Positions 36,080 to 47,000 of a stretch of DNA of 56,049 nt are shown in pieces. The stretch is taken from contig JAFEDF010000175.1 of the NCBI GenBank assembly GCA_018241785.1, positions 1 to 56,049 of the forward strand, given 5' to 3'. Under the pieces are notes generated by a model. The model did no database searches. It was not told the origin of the DNA and was given only the letters and a program-made list of their open reading frames with translations. The stretch comes from Pseudomonadota bacterium. Lineage in GTDB: Bacteria; Pseudomonadota; Gammaproteobacteria; Burkholderiales; Casimicrobiaceae. Every line of letters begins with the position of its first letter. Position 1 is the stretch's first letter. Made by a program: the position numbers and the translations under genes.

Positions 36080-38976
36080 GCCCTGGCCTCCTCGGAAACA
36101 CGCTGGTAGCGGCGTATATCGGACTTCGCGACGCTGCGCCGCCACAGCCAGACGATGAGGAGCCCGATCGCCGCCAGCGCGTAGTTGGCGTATTCCCAGA
36201 TACGCTCGCCTTCCTCAGACAGCGGGTCGAGCGTGCGTGCGAACTGGGTCCGCCCGCGCAGCGCAAGGAGGCTCGGGTCTTCGAGCGACCAGTCGACGGC
36301 GTTCTGCACGAAGTCGAGCGGTTTCGAGTAGAGCGTGCCGAGTCCGGCCGAGGCGAGGTCGATCGTGCCGTCGGAGGCGAACGCATTGCTCGCGATGACG
36401 ACGAGCTTCGCCGAGGGCGGCGACTTGTCGATGACGCCGGCGGGAAGCGCGGCAGCCGCTTCGTTCTTCTTCGCGTCGCTCCCGGCCGTGTCGGCCGCAT
36501 CGTCCTTCTTCTTCGCGCTGCTGTCGGCGCTACCGGCGGCCGCGAGCGGCGACGGCTTGCCGGCATAGTAGGAATCGAAGCTCCCCTCGAGCGCGACGGC
36601 GAGGAGGTGCGGCCCGCGCGGTCCGCTGACTTCGAAACCGGTGTCGGGGTACTTGCGAAAATCGGGAACGACGTCGAGGCTCGTCGAAGTCCAGCTCGCC
36701 GGCGAGCTCGTGAGGAGGTTGGCGACCTTGCGCACGGATCCCTTCGGCGGATCGACCGAGATCGGCGACGCCCAGTTCATCGTCACCTGGCCCAGGTTCT
36801 CGGTGATCGGGCTCGTCGGATCGAGGCTCGCTCCGCGCAGGTCGGGAAACTGCGGGTACGGGAGCATCCGGATCTCGCGCACCGGCATGCCGCCGAGTTC
36901 GGTCTCGACGGGGATCGGAAGGGCCGCATCGCGAGTGTCGAGCACCATCGAGTCGCCGATCGTGAGGCCGAGGTGCTTCAGCCACGCGCCGAGCCCCGAG
37001 TCGACCTTGTGTGCCGTCAGCGATTGGCCGACGTCGACCGCGAACGGTGCGGTCGCGAGCACGACGCTCCCTCCGCGCATCAGGAACTGGTCGATGGCGA
37101 AGCGCGCCTTGTCGGCGAGCTTGTCGGGCGCCATCACGAGCAGGAGGTCGGCGTCGGCGGGCACGACTCCTTTGGAGAGATCGGTCGGCACGACGCGGGC
37201 GTTCTGCGAGAGCGCCGTCGTGAGGCGCGTGTAGCCCATTCCCGGCGAAGGTCCATACGCCGGCGGCGCGACGAGCGCCACCGTCTTGAGGTAGCCCGGT
37301 GCGAGGCGGCGGATCGCCGCATCGAGCGAGCGCTTCAGCGCGCTCTCGTCGAGCGTGTCCGGCAGCGGCACCTGCACGGTTTCGTCGCCGCGAGTCAGCA
37401 CCATGTAGAACCAGAACGGGCGCGGATCGGCGAGACTCGCGATCTGCGCGCCGAAGCCGTAGCGGCGCTTCAAGTCCTGCGCGAGCTTGCCGCCGCCGGC
37501 GTCGGGGTCCTGGAACTCGACTTTCAGCTTGCCTCCCGAGCGCTTCACGTCGCCGTCGAGCAGCGCAGTGAGCTCGCCGTGCAGCTTCGCGAGCGCCGGC
37601 GGCAGGTGGTCGTCGGCCGACAGATAGCCGTGGAAGCTGACCGGCTGGTCGAGATGCGCGAACGGATCGCCGCCGGCGCGATACTGCTCGACCACCTTGT
37701 GGATCGAGCGCGTGATCTCGTACTCGGGATTGCGCAGCGCCACGTCGAGGTCGCGCTCGCCGCGCGCCTTCACTTCGACGAGATCCTGGAAGCCGAGGTG
37801 CTCGAACTGATCGCCGTACGCGACGACGACGTCGAAATACGAGTTCACGACCGCCGACTGGTAGCGGTTGGCGGTGCGAAACGGCACCGGCTTCACGCCG
37901 TACTTCGCGGCGGCTTCGTCGGCTGCGGTGCGGTCGGTCGTCGGATCGATGAACTCGACGCGCGCGCGCCCGTGCGACGCGACCGCGTACTCCTCGAGCA
38001 GGTTCTTCACCTGCGGCACCAGCGGGGCGAGCAGCGGGTGCGTGTGCGCCGAGAAGTAGCCGATGATGACGAGCGGCTCGGAGAGGTGGGCGAGCTCGTG
38101 CCGGCTCACCGCCGACAGCGTGTAGAGGTGTCCGCGCGTGATGTCGGCGCGCGCCCACGTCACCGGGGCGAGCCACAGGTTGGCCGCGACGAAGTTGGCG
38201 GCGGCGAGCGCGAGCACCCAGGCGACGCCGGTGTTGCGCGGCTGCTTCGCCTCGCCCTCCCAGCGCAGGCGCAGCACCGTGTACAGGTTGAGGAGGAGGA
38301 ACACGGCGACGATCGACGCGTAGTAATAGAGGTCACGAAGGTCGAGCACCCCGCGCTCGATCGATTCGAAGCGCGTTCCGGTGCCGACGAGCGCGAGCAG
38401 GTGCCCGACGCGGTAGCCGAAGAGGCCGGTCAGCGTGCCCGATCCGGCGAGATAGAAGATGCCGCAGACGACGACGGTGAGGATCAGCGCGACGATCGGG
38501 TTGTCGGTGCGCGCGCTCATCGCGACGCCGATCGAGACGTAGGCCGCGGCGAGGAACAGCGTCGCGACGTAGCCGCCGATGACCGGGCCCCAGTCGAGCG
38601 GGCCGATCAGGGTGACGGTGACGGGCAGCGGCAGCGTGAGCAGGAGCGCCAGCGCGACCAGCGCCAGCGCCGCAACGAACTTGCCGAGCACGAGGTGAAG
38701 CGCGGGCACGGGCGCGGTCAGCAGCGATTCGAGCGTGCCTGCGCGCCGCTCCTCCGACCAGCTTCGCATCGTCAGCGCGGCGACGAGGAAGATCAGGAGG
38801 ACCGGCATCCAGCGGAACAGCGGGCGGATGTCGGCGATGTTGCGTGCGAAGAACGTCTCGACCCAGAACACGACGAACAGCGTGACGGCGAGGAAGGCGC
38901 CGATGAACAGCCACGCCGCGGGCGAAGCGAAGAAGCCGCGAAACTCCTTCCTTGCGATGCGCAGGATGTCAGCCAT
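36076..38976 (-). CDS. Fused GldF-GldG: ABC-2 permease plus auxiliary subunit
   Basis: In this 966-aa protein residues 1-240 form an ABC-2 type permease (MADILRIARKEFRGFFASPAAW, then SWSEERRAGTLESLLTAPV). Residues ~255-940 form the GldG-like part: a helix, a periplasmic ABC-auxiliary domain (VIIGYFSAHTHPLLAPLVPQ; GSVVLATAPFAVDVG), a Lys/Ala/Asp linker, and a final C-terminal helix (LAAIGLLIVWLWRRS). In Flavobacterium the two proteins are separate, but fusions are seen elsewhere. It overlaps the ATPase gene by eight bases and the DUF4340 gene by four. Confidence 0.88.
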   Translation of the reverse strand: MADILRIARKEFRGFFASPAAWLFIGAFLAVTLFVVFWVETFFARNIADIRPLFRWMPVLLIFLVAALTMRSWSEERRAGTLESLLTAPVPALHLVLGKFVAALALVALALLLTLPLPVTVTLIGPLDWGPVIGGYVATLFLAAAYVSIGVAMSARTDNPIVALILTVVVCGIFYLAGSGTLTGLFGYRVGHLLALVGTGTRFESIERGVLDLRDLYYYASIVAVFLLLNLYTVLRLRWEGEAKQPRNTGVAWVLALAAANFVAANLWLAPVTWARADITRGHLYTLSAVSRHELAHLSEPLVIIGYFSAHTHPLLAPLVPQVKNLLEEYAVASHGRARVEFIDPTTDRTAADEAAAKYGVKPVPFRTANRYQSAVVNSYFDVVVAYGDQFEHLGFQDLVEVKARGERDLDVALRNPEYEITRSIHKVVEQYRAGGDPFAHLDQPVSFHGYLSADDHLPPALAKLHGELTALLDGDVKRSGGKLKVEFQDPDAGGGKLAQDLKRRYGFGAQIASLADPRPFWFYMVLTRGDETVQVPLPDTLDESALKRSLDAAIRRLAPGYLKTVALVAPPAYGPSPGMGYTRLTTALSQNARVVPTDLSKGVVPADADLLLVMAPDKLADKARFAIDQFLMRGGSVVLATAPFAVDVGQSLTAHKVDSGLGAWLKHLGLTIGDSMVLDTRDAALPIPVETELGGMPVREIRMLPYPQFPDLRGASLDPTSPITENLGQVTMNWASPISVDPPKGSVRKVANLLTSSPASWTSTSLDVVPDFRKYPDTGFEVSGPRGPHLLAVALEGSFDSYYAGKPSPLAAAGSADSSAKKKDDAADTAGSDAKKNEAAAALPAGVIDKSPPSAKLVVIASNAFASDGTIDLASAGLGTLYSKPLDFVQNAVDWSLEDPSLLALRGRTQFARTLDPLSEEGERIWEYANYALAAIGLLIVWLWRRSVAKSDIRRYQRVSEEARA

Positions 38977-39883
38977 GCGCCACCTCGTCGTTCACCTCGG
39001 CGAACACCGTTTCGAGGTCGTTGCGCCGCGCGCGCAGCGCGTGGAGCTTCAGGCCCGCGCGCATCACTGCCTCGGCGATCGACGGCGCCGCCGCAGCGGG
39101 CGCGTCGAGCCGGTATTCGCGGATGCCGCCGGCGTCGGCCTGCAGGTCGCAGCGGGAGACCGCGGGAAGGTGGCGCAGCGCATCGGCCGCATCGCCCTCG
39201 ATCGCGACGACGAGCCCCGCCGAGCCGGGGAGCGCGTCGATGCGCGAGTCGACGACGAGCTTGCCCGCGCGCAGGATCAGCACGCGATCGCACACCGCCT
39301 GGACTTCCTGCAGGATGTGCGTCGAGACGATCACCATCGCGTGCTGTGCGAGGTCGCGGATCAGTTCGCGCATGTGGCGGATCTGCGTCGGGTCGAGCCC
39401 GTTGGTCGGCTCGTCGAGGATCACGATGTCGGGATCGTGGAGCAGCGCCTGCGCGACGCCGACGCGCTGGCGGTAACCGCGCGACAGCGTGTGGATCGGG
39501 GCGCTCAGCTTGTCGGCGAGCGCGGTGCGGCGGACGGCGGACGCGACCGCTTTCGCGCGGCGCTCGGGTGCAACGCCGTGGAGCGCCGCCTGGTAGTCGA
39601 GGTAGTCGGCGACCGCCATCTCGGGCCACACCGGGCAGTTTTCGGGGAGGTAGCCGATGCGCGCCTGGATCGCGAGCGTGTCGCGGCCGATTTCGAGGTC
39701 GTCGACGCGGATCGTTCCGTCCCCGGGCTCGAGGTAGCCGGTCAGCATCTTCATGATCGTCGTCTTGCCGGCGCCGTTGTGGCCGAGCAGGCCGACGATC
39801 TCGTTGCGGTCGATGCGAAAGGAGACGTCGTCGACGGCGACGACCTCGCCGTAGCGGCGCGACAGATGGGACACTTCGAGCAT
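38969..39883 (-). CDS. GldA-type ABC transporter ATP-binding protein
   Basis: The 304-aa ATPase has Walker A GHNGAGKT (about 36-43), signature LSRGYRQRVGVAQALLHDP, Walker B IVILDEPTNGLDP and H-loop VSTHIL. It has the ~220-residue core plus a C-terminal domain typical of ABC-2 exporters. It is the first gene of a three-gene operon with the fused permease and DUF4340. Confidence 0.9.
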   Translation of the reverse strand: MLEVSHLSRRYGEVVAVDDVSFRIDRNEIVGLLGHNGAGKTTIMKMLTGYLEPGDGTIRVDDLEIGRDTLAIQARIGYLPENCPVWPEMAVADYLDYQAALHGVAPERRAKAVASAVRRTALADKLSAPIHTLSRGYRQRVGVAQALLHDPDIVILDEPTNGLDPTQIRHMRELIRDLAQHAMVIVSTHILQEVQAVCDRVLILRAGKLVVDSRIDALPGSAGLVVAIEGDAADALRHLPAVSRCDLQADAGGIREYRLDAPAAAAPSIAEAVMRAGLKLHALRARRNDLETVFAEVNDEVAHG

Positions 39884-39911
39884 GGGTGGCCTCGCGTGAA
39901 TGACGGCGCGT

Positions 39912-39952
39912 GCGTGTAAAAACTACACGCAGGACCGGCCGTCACGGTCCTG
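39912..39952. other. Two adjacent hairpins upstream of the Gld-type operon
   Basis: GCGTGTA-AAAAC-TACACGC (39912-39930) is followed directly by CAGGACCG-GCCGTCA-CGGTCCTG (39930-39952); both stems are perfect. They lie 29 or more bases before the ATPase ATG and 70 bases after the upstream terminator. They could be an operator or a leader RNA structure; the remainder of the 170-base gap shows nothing else. Confidence 0.5.
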
Positions 39953-40022
39953 GCGTCGGAGCGCGAGCGTGCCCGCGCCCCCCCGAATCGACGGCAGGAC
40001 TGCGCAAAAGTTCGGTGGAAGC

Positions 40023-40049
40023 TAAAACGGCGCGGGCCGGGAACGCGCC
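40023..40049 (-). terminator. Intrinsic terminator of the APC permease gene
   Basis: On the minus strand GGCGCG pairs with CGCGCC across a nine-base loop, followed by G and TTTT (40027-40024). It begins five bases after the permease stop. Confidence 0.72.
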
Positions 40050-40053
40050 TCGA

Positions 40054-42027
40054 TCAGGCTTTGCCGGCGCGCCGGGGAACCTGCATCGGCAGGATCACCA
40101 TCTGCATGCCTTCGGCCTGGAGCCGGCGCTGCATCGAGCTCACGATCTGGTTGTGGAGGAGGCGCGTGAGCCAGGTGTCGTGCTCGAACACGAGCTTCGA
40201 CGCGAAGAACACGATGTTGGGAAACTCGGCGCGCGCCTCGCGGCAGAGCTTGACCAGCTCGTCGACGCCGTCGACGCCGAAGCCGAGGTAGTACTTCGAC
40301 GCCATGCCGTTCCTCCGCGCGAGGTCCTGGTAGAACTCCATGTCGCGCAGCCGGTCGGCCTTGAGCGTCTCGAGCGCCTGGTCGCCGCCGTAGCTCCTCA
40401 CGTCGACGGGCTGCGCGCTGATGACGAGGAAGTTCTTGTAGAAGCCGGGCCACATCGCCAGCACCGCGCGCGACGCATGGATGAGGCCGCAGCGGTTGCG
40501 GCCGATGATGAAGGCCGCGGTCGGACGGTCGGGGGCGAGCTTCGCGCGGGCCTCGACGTGCCCCGCGGGCGGCGGGTAGCTCGCCTCGGCGCGTTCGACG
40601 CTCGCCGTCACCATGTTGTAGTGGTGGCGGATGCCGAGACCCGCCGCGACGACGAGCCCGGTGATGATGAGCGTGATCCAGCCTCCCTCGGTGAATTTCT
40701 CGACCGTGGTCACGATCAGGATGCCGCCGCAGACGGCGAAGCCGAGCAGCGACAGCGCGAGACGGGTCAGCCAATTTCCCTCTTCGCGGTGGCGCCACCA
40801 GTAGCGGACGAGGCCGGCGAGCGACAGCGTGAAGGTGAGGAACACGTTGATGCTGTAGAGCACGACCAGCACGGCGACGCTGCCGCCGGTGATCAGCAGC
40901 ACGATCACCGCCGCGATCGCCATCAGGACGGTGCCGTTCTGCGTGACGAGGCGGCTCGACAGGTTCCTGAACTGGTGCGGCATCCACGAATCGACCGCCA
41001 TGTTGGCGAGCACGGCCGGGCCGCCGAGGAAGCCGGTGTTCGCCGCGACGAGCAGCAATCCCGCCTCGAAGGCGAGCACGACGACGAGGGCCGCCTGGTT
41101 CATCGCGGCGCCGCCGAAGCCGATGTGCCCGATGATCGCCTCGAAGGTCACCGCATTGAGCGTGCGGCCCTCGACCGGGTGGGCGTTCCAGAGGAGATAG
41201 AGCACGATGATCCCGCCGGCGGTGAAGGCGAGCGAGACTGCCATGTAGAACATCGTCCACTTGCCGGTGCGCACGCGCGGCTCGACGAGCGACTGCACGT
41301 TGTTCGACACCGCCTCGATGCCGGTGTAGGTGCCGCCGCCAAGCGAATAGGCGCGCAGCAGCAGGGCGGCGAGGGCGACCCAGCCGAGGCTGTGCCCGAG
41401 TTGCCGCGTCTCGGCGAAGGTCTCGCCGACGATGACGGGCAGGCGGCTGCCGTGCGCGAGCACGCCGTAGCCGATCAGCAGCACGTGGGTGACGACGAAG
41501 CCGATGAAGATCGGCAGGAGCACGCGGATCGACTCCTTCATCCCGCGCAGGTTGAGGTAGAGGAGCACGAGCGTCAGCAGCACCTCGAGACCGAGCTTGG
41601 CGGCGCCGAGCGACGGGGCGACGAGCGAGAACAGCGCGTCGACGCCGCTCGCCACCGAGATGGCGATCGTCAGCACGTAGTCGACGACGAGCGCACACCC
41701 CGATACGAGGCCGGCGTGGGCGCCGAGAAGGCGCGTCGCCACCTTGTACCCTCCCCCCCCGGACGGGAACAGTTCGATCACCTGGTTGTAGGCGACGGCG
41801 ATGACGAACACGGTGATCGCAGTCATCGCGGCGAGGTAGAGCGACAGCGGCGTGTGCGCGCCGAGCGCCAGGAACGCCTCCTCCGGGCCGTAGCACGCCG
41901 ACGAGAGCCCGTCGGCGCCGAGGCCGATCCAGGCGAGGAACGCGACCAGCGCGACGTGCTTGCGCGTATCGCCGCTGAACGGATCGAGCGGCTTCCCGAG
42001 CAGGGATTCGCGCAGCGCGGCTTTCAC
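40054..42027 (-). CDS. APC-superfamily permease (KimA/amino-acid permease-like)
   Basis: In this 657-aa protein the first ~470 residues hold about 12 helices with the APC pattern (GLGADGLSSACYGPEEAFL, then SGGGGYKVATRLLGAHAGLVSG). A C-terminal cytoplasmic domain follows (TAAFIIGRNRCGLIHASRAV; FYQDLARRNGMASKYYLGFG), resembling KimA-type potassium importers or large amino-acid permeases. The ion or amino-acid substrate is not certain. It is a single-gene unit, with a terminator downstream and 111 bases to the divergent binding-protein gene. Confidence 0.83.
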   Translation of the reverse strand: MKAALRESLLGKPLDPFSGDTRKHVALVAFLAWIGLGADGLSSACYGPEEAFLALGAHTPLSLYLAAMTAITVFVIAVAYNQVIELFPSGGGGYKVATRLLGAHAGLVSGCALVVDYVLTIAISVASGVDALFSLVAPSLGAAKLGLEVLLTLVLLYLNLRGMKESIRVLLPIFIGFVVTHVLLIGYGVLAHGSRLPVIVGETFAETRQLGHSLGWVALAALLLRAYSLGGGTYTGIEAVSNNVQSLVEPRVRTGKWTMFYMAVSLAFTAGGIIVLYLLWNAHPVEGRTLNAVTFEAIIGHIGFGGAAMNQAALVVVLAFEAGLLLVAANTGFLGGPAVLANMAVDSWMPHQFRNLSSRLVTQNGTVLMAIAAVIVLLITGGSVAVLVVLYSINVFLTFTLSLAGLVRYWWRHREEGNWLTRLALSLLGFAVCGGILIVTTVEKFTEGGWITLIITGLVVAAGLGIRHHYNMVTASVERAEASYPPPAGHVEARAKLAPDRPTAAFIIGRNRCGLIHASRAVLAMWPGFYKNFLVISAQPVDVRSYGGDQALETLKADRLRDMEFYQDLARRNGMASKYYLGFGVDGVDELVKLCREARAEFPNIVFFASKLVFEHDTWLTRLLHNQIVSSMQRRLQAEGMQMVILPMQVPRRAGKA

Positions 42028-42138
42028 GCGGGGGTGTCGAGCGGGGATGCGGAACGCGAAGGATACGCCCGCTGCGACCTGGAACGCCGCAGGTGCGGGG
42101 GATCACCGCGGACGTGCCGGCCGTGGCATCATCGGCGC

Positions 42139-43992
42139 ATGAGCCCTCGATCCACGGCGGGGACGATGCGCTTCGCGCAACTCGCGGCGGGGGCCGGCAT
42201 CGTCGCCGCGCTGGCGATTGCGACCGCGCCGATGACGCGTGCTGCCCCGACGGTCGTCGCACAGGCCGCGACGGCGGCCGAGGAAGCGAAGGGCGCGGAT
42301 CCGGCCAAGGTGCTCCATCTCGCGCTGTCGCGCGCCGAAACCGGCTTCGATCCGGCGCGCGCAAGCGAGGTGTACTCGGGCGAAGTGATCTCGGCGATCA
42401 TGGAGCCGCTGCTCACCTTCGACTACCTCGCGCGGCCGGTGAAGCTCGTGCCGCTCACCGCCGAGGAGGTGCCGAAGCCCGAGGACCAGGGCCGGCGCTA
42501 CACGTTCAGGGTGAAGAAGGGGATCTACTTCGCGCCCGATCCGGCGTTCCGGGGCGCGCCGCGCGAGCTCACCGCCGCCGACTACGCGTATGCGATCGAG
42601 CGCCTCGTCGATCCCGCGAACCGGTCGCCCAACGCGTTCTACGTCGAGGGCAAGATCGTCGGTCTCGACGCGCTCGCCGCGAAGGCGACCGGACATTTCG
42701 ACTACGACGCCAAGGTCCCGGGCCTCGACGTACGCGACCGCTACACCCTCGTGATCACGCTGACGCGCAGCGACTACACGTTTCCGCAGGTGATGGCGCT
42801 CTTCACGCTGTCGGCGGTCGCGCGCGAGGTGGTCGCGCACTACGGCTCCAGCATCGCTGCGCACCCGGTCGGCACCGGACCCTACGTGCTGAAGGAGTGG
42901 GTGCCGGCGTCACGGATCCTGCTCGTCGCGAATCCGCGCTTTCGCGGCCTGACCTGGGAATTCGCGCCCGGCGACGATCCCGACGATCGCACGCTCGCCG
43001 CGCGCATGCGCGGGCGCAGGCTGCCGCAGATCGGCGTCGTCGACATCCGCGTGATCGAGGAGGCGCAGTCGCGCTGGCTCGCCTTCGAGCGCGGCGAGCT
43101 CGACATCCTCGACCTGCCGAGCGACTTCGTGCCGGTGGCACTGCCCGACGGCAGGCTCGCGAAGAGCCTCGCCGACAAGGGCGTCTACCTGTCGCGCATC
43201 CTCCTGCCCGCGATCAACTACACGGCGTTCAACATGCAGGACCCGGTGCTCGGAGGCTTCTCGAACGCGAAGCTCGCGCTGCGCCGGGCGATCGTCATGG
43301 CCTACGACACCAGCGCCGAGATCCGCGTGATCCGGCAAGGCCAGGCGGTGCCGCTGCAGACGCCGATTCCGCCCGGTGTGGCGGGCTTCGACCCCGACTT
43401 CCGGCGCGGCATCCACTATGATCCCGCAGGCGCCAACGAGCTCCTCGACCGCTTCGGCTACGCGCGCGGGGCCGACGGGTTCAGGCGGCTGCCCGACGGC
43501 AAGCCGCTGACCCTCACGCTCGCCAGCCAGACCGACACGACGGCGCGCGAGTTCGAGGCGCTGTGGAAGAAGACGATGGACTCGATCGGCATCCGCTTCG
43601 CCGTCGACAAGGGGCGCTTTGCCGACCAGATCAAGGCGGCGCTCGCGTGCCGCTACCAGATGTGGAGCTACGGGTGGATCGCCGACTATCCGGACGGCGA
43701 CAACTTCATGCAGCTCCTCTATGGCGGCAACATCCACCAGAGCAACGTCGCCTGCTATCGCTCGCCGACCTACGATGCGCTCTACCTGCGCTCGCGCCAG
43801 CTCCCCGACTCACCCGATCGCACGAGGCTCTTCGACCAGATGGCGAAGCAGGAGGAGATCGACTCCCCGTGGCGCCTCGGCGTTGCGACCTGGCGCAACA
43901 TGCTCGTGCAGCGCCGCGTCGTCGGCTACAAGGCGCATCCGGTGCTGCTCGCCCCCTGGCTGTACGTCGACGTCGAATCCGGCGCGCGCTGA
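42139..43992 (+). CDS. Periplasmic oligopeptide-type ABC substrate-binding protein (family 5), orphan
   Basis: The 617-aa protein has a signal peptide (cleavage near TRAAP) and the SBP family-5 fold: KVLHLALSRAETGFDPARAS, RRYTFRVKKGIYFAPDP, HPVGTGPYVLKEW and FSNAKLALRRAIVMAYD. Such proteins bind peptides, opines or nickel complexes. No permease or ATPase for this class is nearby, so it is an orphan. ATG 42139 is chosen; ATG 42166 also leaves a usable signal peptide. Confidence 0.88.
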   Translation: MSPRSTAGTMRFAQLAAGAGIVAALAIATAPMTRAAPTVVAQAATAAEEAKGADPAKVLHLALSRAETGFDPARASEVYSGEVISAIMEPLLTFDYLARPVKLVPLTAEEVPKPEDQGRRYTFRVKKGIYFAPDPAFRGAPRELTAADYAYAIERLVDPANRSPNAFYVEGKIVGLDALAAKATGHFDYDAKVPGLDVRDRYTLVITLTRSDYTFPQVMALFTLSAVAREVVAHYGSSIAAHPVGTGPYVLKEWVPASRILLVANPRFRGLTWEFAPGDDPDDRTLAARMRGRRLPQIGVVDIRVIEEAQSRWLAFERGELDILDLPSDFVPVALPDGRLAKSLADKGVYLSRILLPAINYTAFNMQDPVLGGFSNAKLALRRAIVMAYDTSAEIRVIRQGQAVPLQTPIPPGVAGFDPDFRRGIHYDPAGANELLDRFGYARGADGFRRLPDGKPLTLTLASQTDTTAREFEALWKKTMDSIGIRFAVDKGRFADQIKAALACRYQMWSYGWIADYPDGDNFMQLLYGGNIHQSNVACYRSPTYDALYLRSRQLPDSPDRTRLFDQMAKQEEIDSPWRLGVATWRNMLVQRRVVGYKAHPVLLAPWLYVDVESGAR

Positions 43993-44074
43993 GCGCATGT
44001 GAATATTCGCGCCTGGCTCCAAGGCGCCCTTCCGATAGGTCAGAATGCCGGCTTCGGATCCAGCGGGAGCGCGC

Positions 44075-47000
44075 ATGAGCTGCGCCGGTTATCTGCGGCA
44101 ACCGACGGTCGCGGGCAACACGCTCGCGTTCGTCTGCGACGACGACGTGTGGTGCGTCGGCGCGGGCGGCGGCATCGCGCGAAGGCTTACCGCCGGTCTG
44201 GGCGAGCCATCGACGCCGGTGCTCTCGCGCGACGGGCGCTGGCTCGCCTACGTGAGCCGCGACGAGCAGCATCCCGAGGTCTACCTGATGCCGGCCGAAG
44301 GCGGGCCGGCGAAGCGAATGACCTGGCTCGGGCCCGACGTGATGACGCGCGGGTTCACGCCCGACGGAAAGATTCTCTTCGTCACCACGTGGGGGCAGCC
44401 TTTCTTCCGCAACTACCGCGCATTCACGCTCGACGTGGCGGGCGGCATGCCCGAGATGCTTCCGCTCGGCCAGGTCAACCACCTCGCGTTCGGGCCCGGC
44501 CACGCGATGGTGATCGGGCGCAACACCGCCGATCCCGCGCGCTGGAAGCGTTATCGGGGCGGCACCGCGGGCCACCTGTGGTGCGACGCCGAGGGGAGCG
44601 GCACGTTCACGCGCCTCGCCTCCCTTGCCGGCAACCTCACCTGCCCGATGTGGCTCGGCGAGCGCATCTACTACCTCTCCGACGGCGAGGGGATCGGGAA
44701 CCTCTATTCGTGCCGGCCGGACGGCAGCGACGTCAGGCGCCATACCGATCACGACGAGTATTTCGCCCGTAATGCGCAGACCGACGGCGCGCGCATTGTC
44801 TACCAGTGCGCTGCCGCACTGTGGATCTACGATCCGGCGACCGGGCGCGCGAGCGAGGTCCCCGTCGAGGTGCCGGCGCACCGCACGCAGGCGGCGCGCA
44901 GGTTCGTCGCCGCCGCCGATCATCTGCAGAGCTTCAACGTCCACCCGGCCGGGCACAGCCTCGCAGTCGACACGCGGGGCAAGCTGTACACGTTCGGGTT
45001 GTGGGAAGGCGCGGTGCACCAGCACGGCGTCGCCGACGGCGTGCGCTATCGTCACGGGCAGTGGCTCGCCGACGGCGAGACGCTCGTCGCGGTGAGCGAC
45101 GAGAGCGGCGAGGAGAGGCTCGTCGTGTTCCGCGAAGGCAGACGCCAGGCGCGCGACTGGGACGTCGGCCGCGTCATCGCGATGGCGGCCGCGCCGCACG
45201 GCAGGCGCATCGCGCTCGCCAACCATCGCAACGAGGTGCTGATCGCCGATCTCGAAGCCGACGCGCTCGTCGCGGTCGATCGCAGCGACGCCGGGCGCAG
45301 CGAGGATCTCGCGTGGTCGCCCGACGGCAAGTGGCTTGCCTACACGTCGTGGATCAACCCGCGCCATTGCGCGATCAAGCTCCACGACGTCGCGCATGGC
45401 GGCAGCACGCTCGTCACCCAGCCCGACTTCCGCGACTACTCGCCGGCGTTCGACCCTGCCGGGAAGTACCTCTACTTCCTCTCGGTGCGCACGTTCGACC
45501 CGGTTTACGACGCCGTCCAGTTCGAGCTGTCGTTCCCGCGCGCAGCACGTCCGTATCTCGTCGCCCTCGCCGCCGACGCGGCCCCGCCGTTCGATCCTCC
45601 GCCGCGAGGGCTCGCGCAGGATGACCGCAGCGCGCGCACGCAGGACGCTGACGCGTCAGACGGCGGCGCAGCGCGTTCGGAGGGATCGGCGCCGCGTGCG
45701 GGCGTGCCGGCGACGCCTCCCGACGTGCGCGTCGACCTCGACGGCATCGCGCAGCGCATCGCGGCCTTTCCGGTGCGCGAAGGGCGCTACGGTCGCATCG
45801 GCGGCGTCGCCGGGCAGAAGGTCGTGTGGACGCTCCTGCCGATTGCCGGAGCCCTCGGCCGCGGTGGGCACAAGGAGTCGCCCGGAACCCTCGAAGTGTT
45901 CGACTTCGACACGCGCAAGACCGAAACGCTGCACGATCGCGCCGATGACTTCGTGCTCTCCGCCGATCACAAGACGATCGTCGTCCGCGACGACAAGCGG
46001 CTGCGCGCGATCCGCGCCGACCGCGCCACCGATCCGCGTGAGCGCGGCACAGCCGCAGCGGGCGACGAGCCGTCGCGCCGGACGGGCTGGATCGACCTCG
46101 CGCGCGTTCGCGTCTCGGTCGAACCGCCGCGCGAGTGGGCGCAGATGCTGCGCGAAGTGTGGCGGCTGCAGCGCGACCAGTTCTGGGTCCCCGACATGTC
46201 GGGCATCGACTGGGACGCCGTCTATCGGCGCTATGCACCGCTCCTGCCTCGCGTGGCGACGCGAAGCGAGCTCTCCGATCTCATCTGGGAGCTGCAGGGT
46301 GAGCTCGGCACGTCGCACGCCTACGAGATGGGGGGCGATCACCGCCGCCCGCCGCAGGTCGCCCTCGGTCACCTCGCTGCCGACCTGCGCGCCGTCGACG
46401 GCGGTCGCGCGTGGGAGATCACGCGGATCGTCGACGGCGATTCATGGGATGCTGCCGCCGATTCGCCGTTGAACGCGATCGGCGTGCAGGTTCGCATCGG
46501 CGAGCGCATCGTCGCCGTCAACGGGCAGGCGGTCGGCCCCGACCGGCCGCCGCAGGCGCTCCTCGTCAACCAGGCCGGCGCCCGCGTCGAGCTGACGCTC
46601 GCCGCCGCGCCGGGCCCGGGTGGCGCTGCGGGCGCGGCGAATGCGCCGGTGACGCGCACCGTCGTGGTCACCGCGCTCACCGACGAGGTCCCGGCGCGCT
46701 ACCGCGAGTGGGTCGAGAGCAACCGCCGCTTCGTCCACGAGCGTTCGGGCGGACGCGTGGGCTACCTGCACCTGCCCGACATGATGTCGGCGGGATTCGC
46801 CGAGTTCCATCGCTACTTCGCCGGCGAGTGCGACCGCGACGCGCTGATCGTCGACCTGCGCTACAACCGCGGCGGCCATGTGTCGCAATTGCTGCTCGAG
46901 AAAGTCGCGCGCCGGCGCGTCGGCTACGACCTGTCGCGCTGGGGGCGGCCCGAGCCCTATCCGAGCGAATCGCCGGCGGGTCCGATCGTCGCGCTGACCA

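Noticed and set aside
39910..42138. Extension of the binding-protein frame 743 codons upstream of its signal peptide
   Set aside because: The upstream part is antisense to the APC permease gene, and the true product starts at a signal peptide at 42139.
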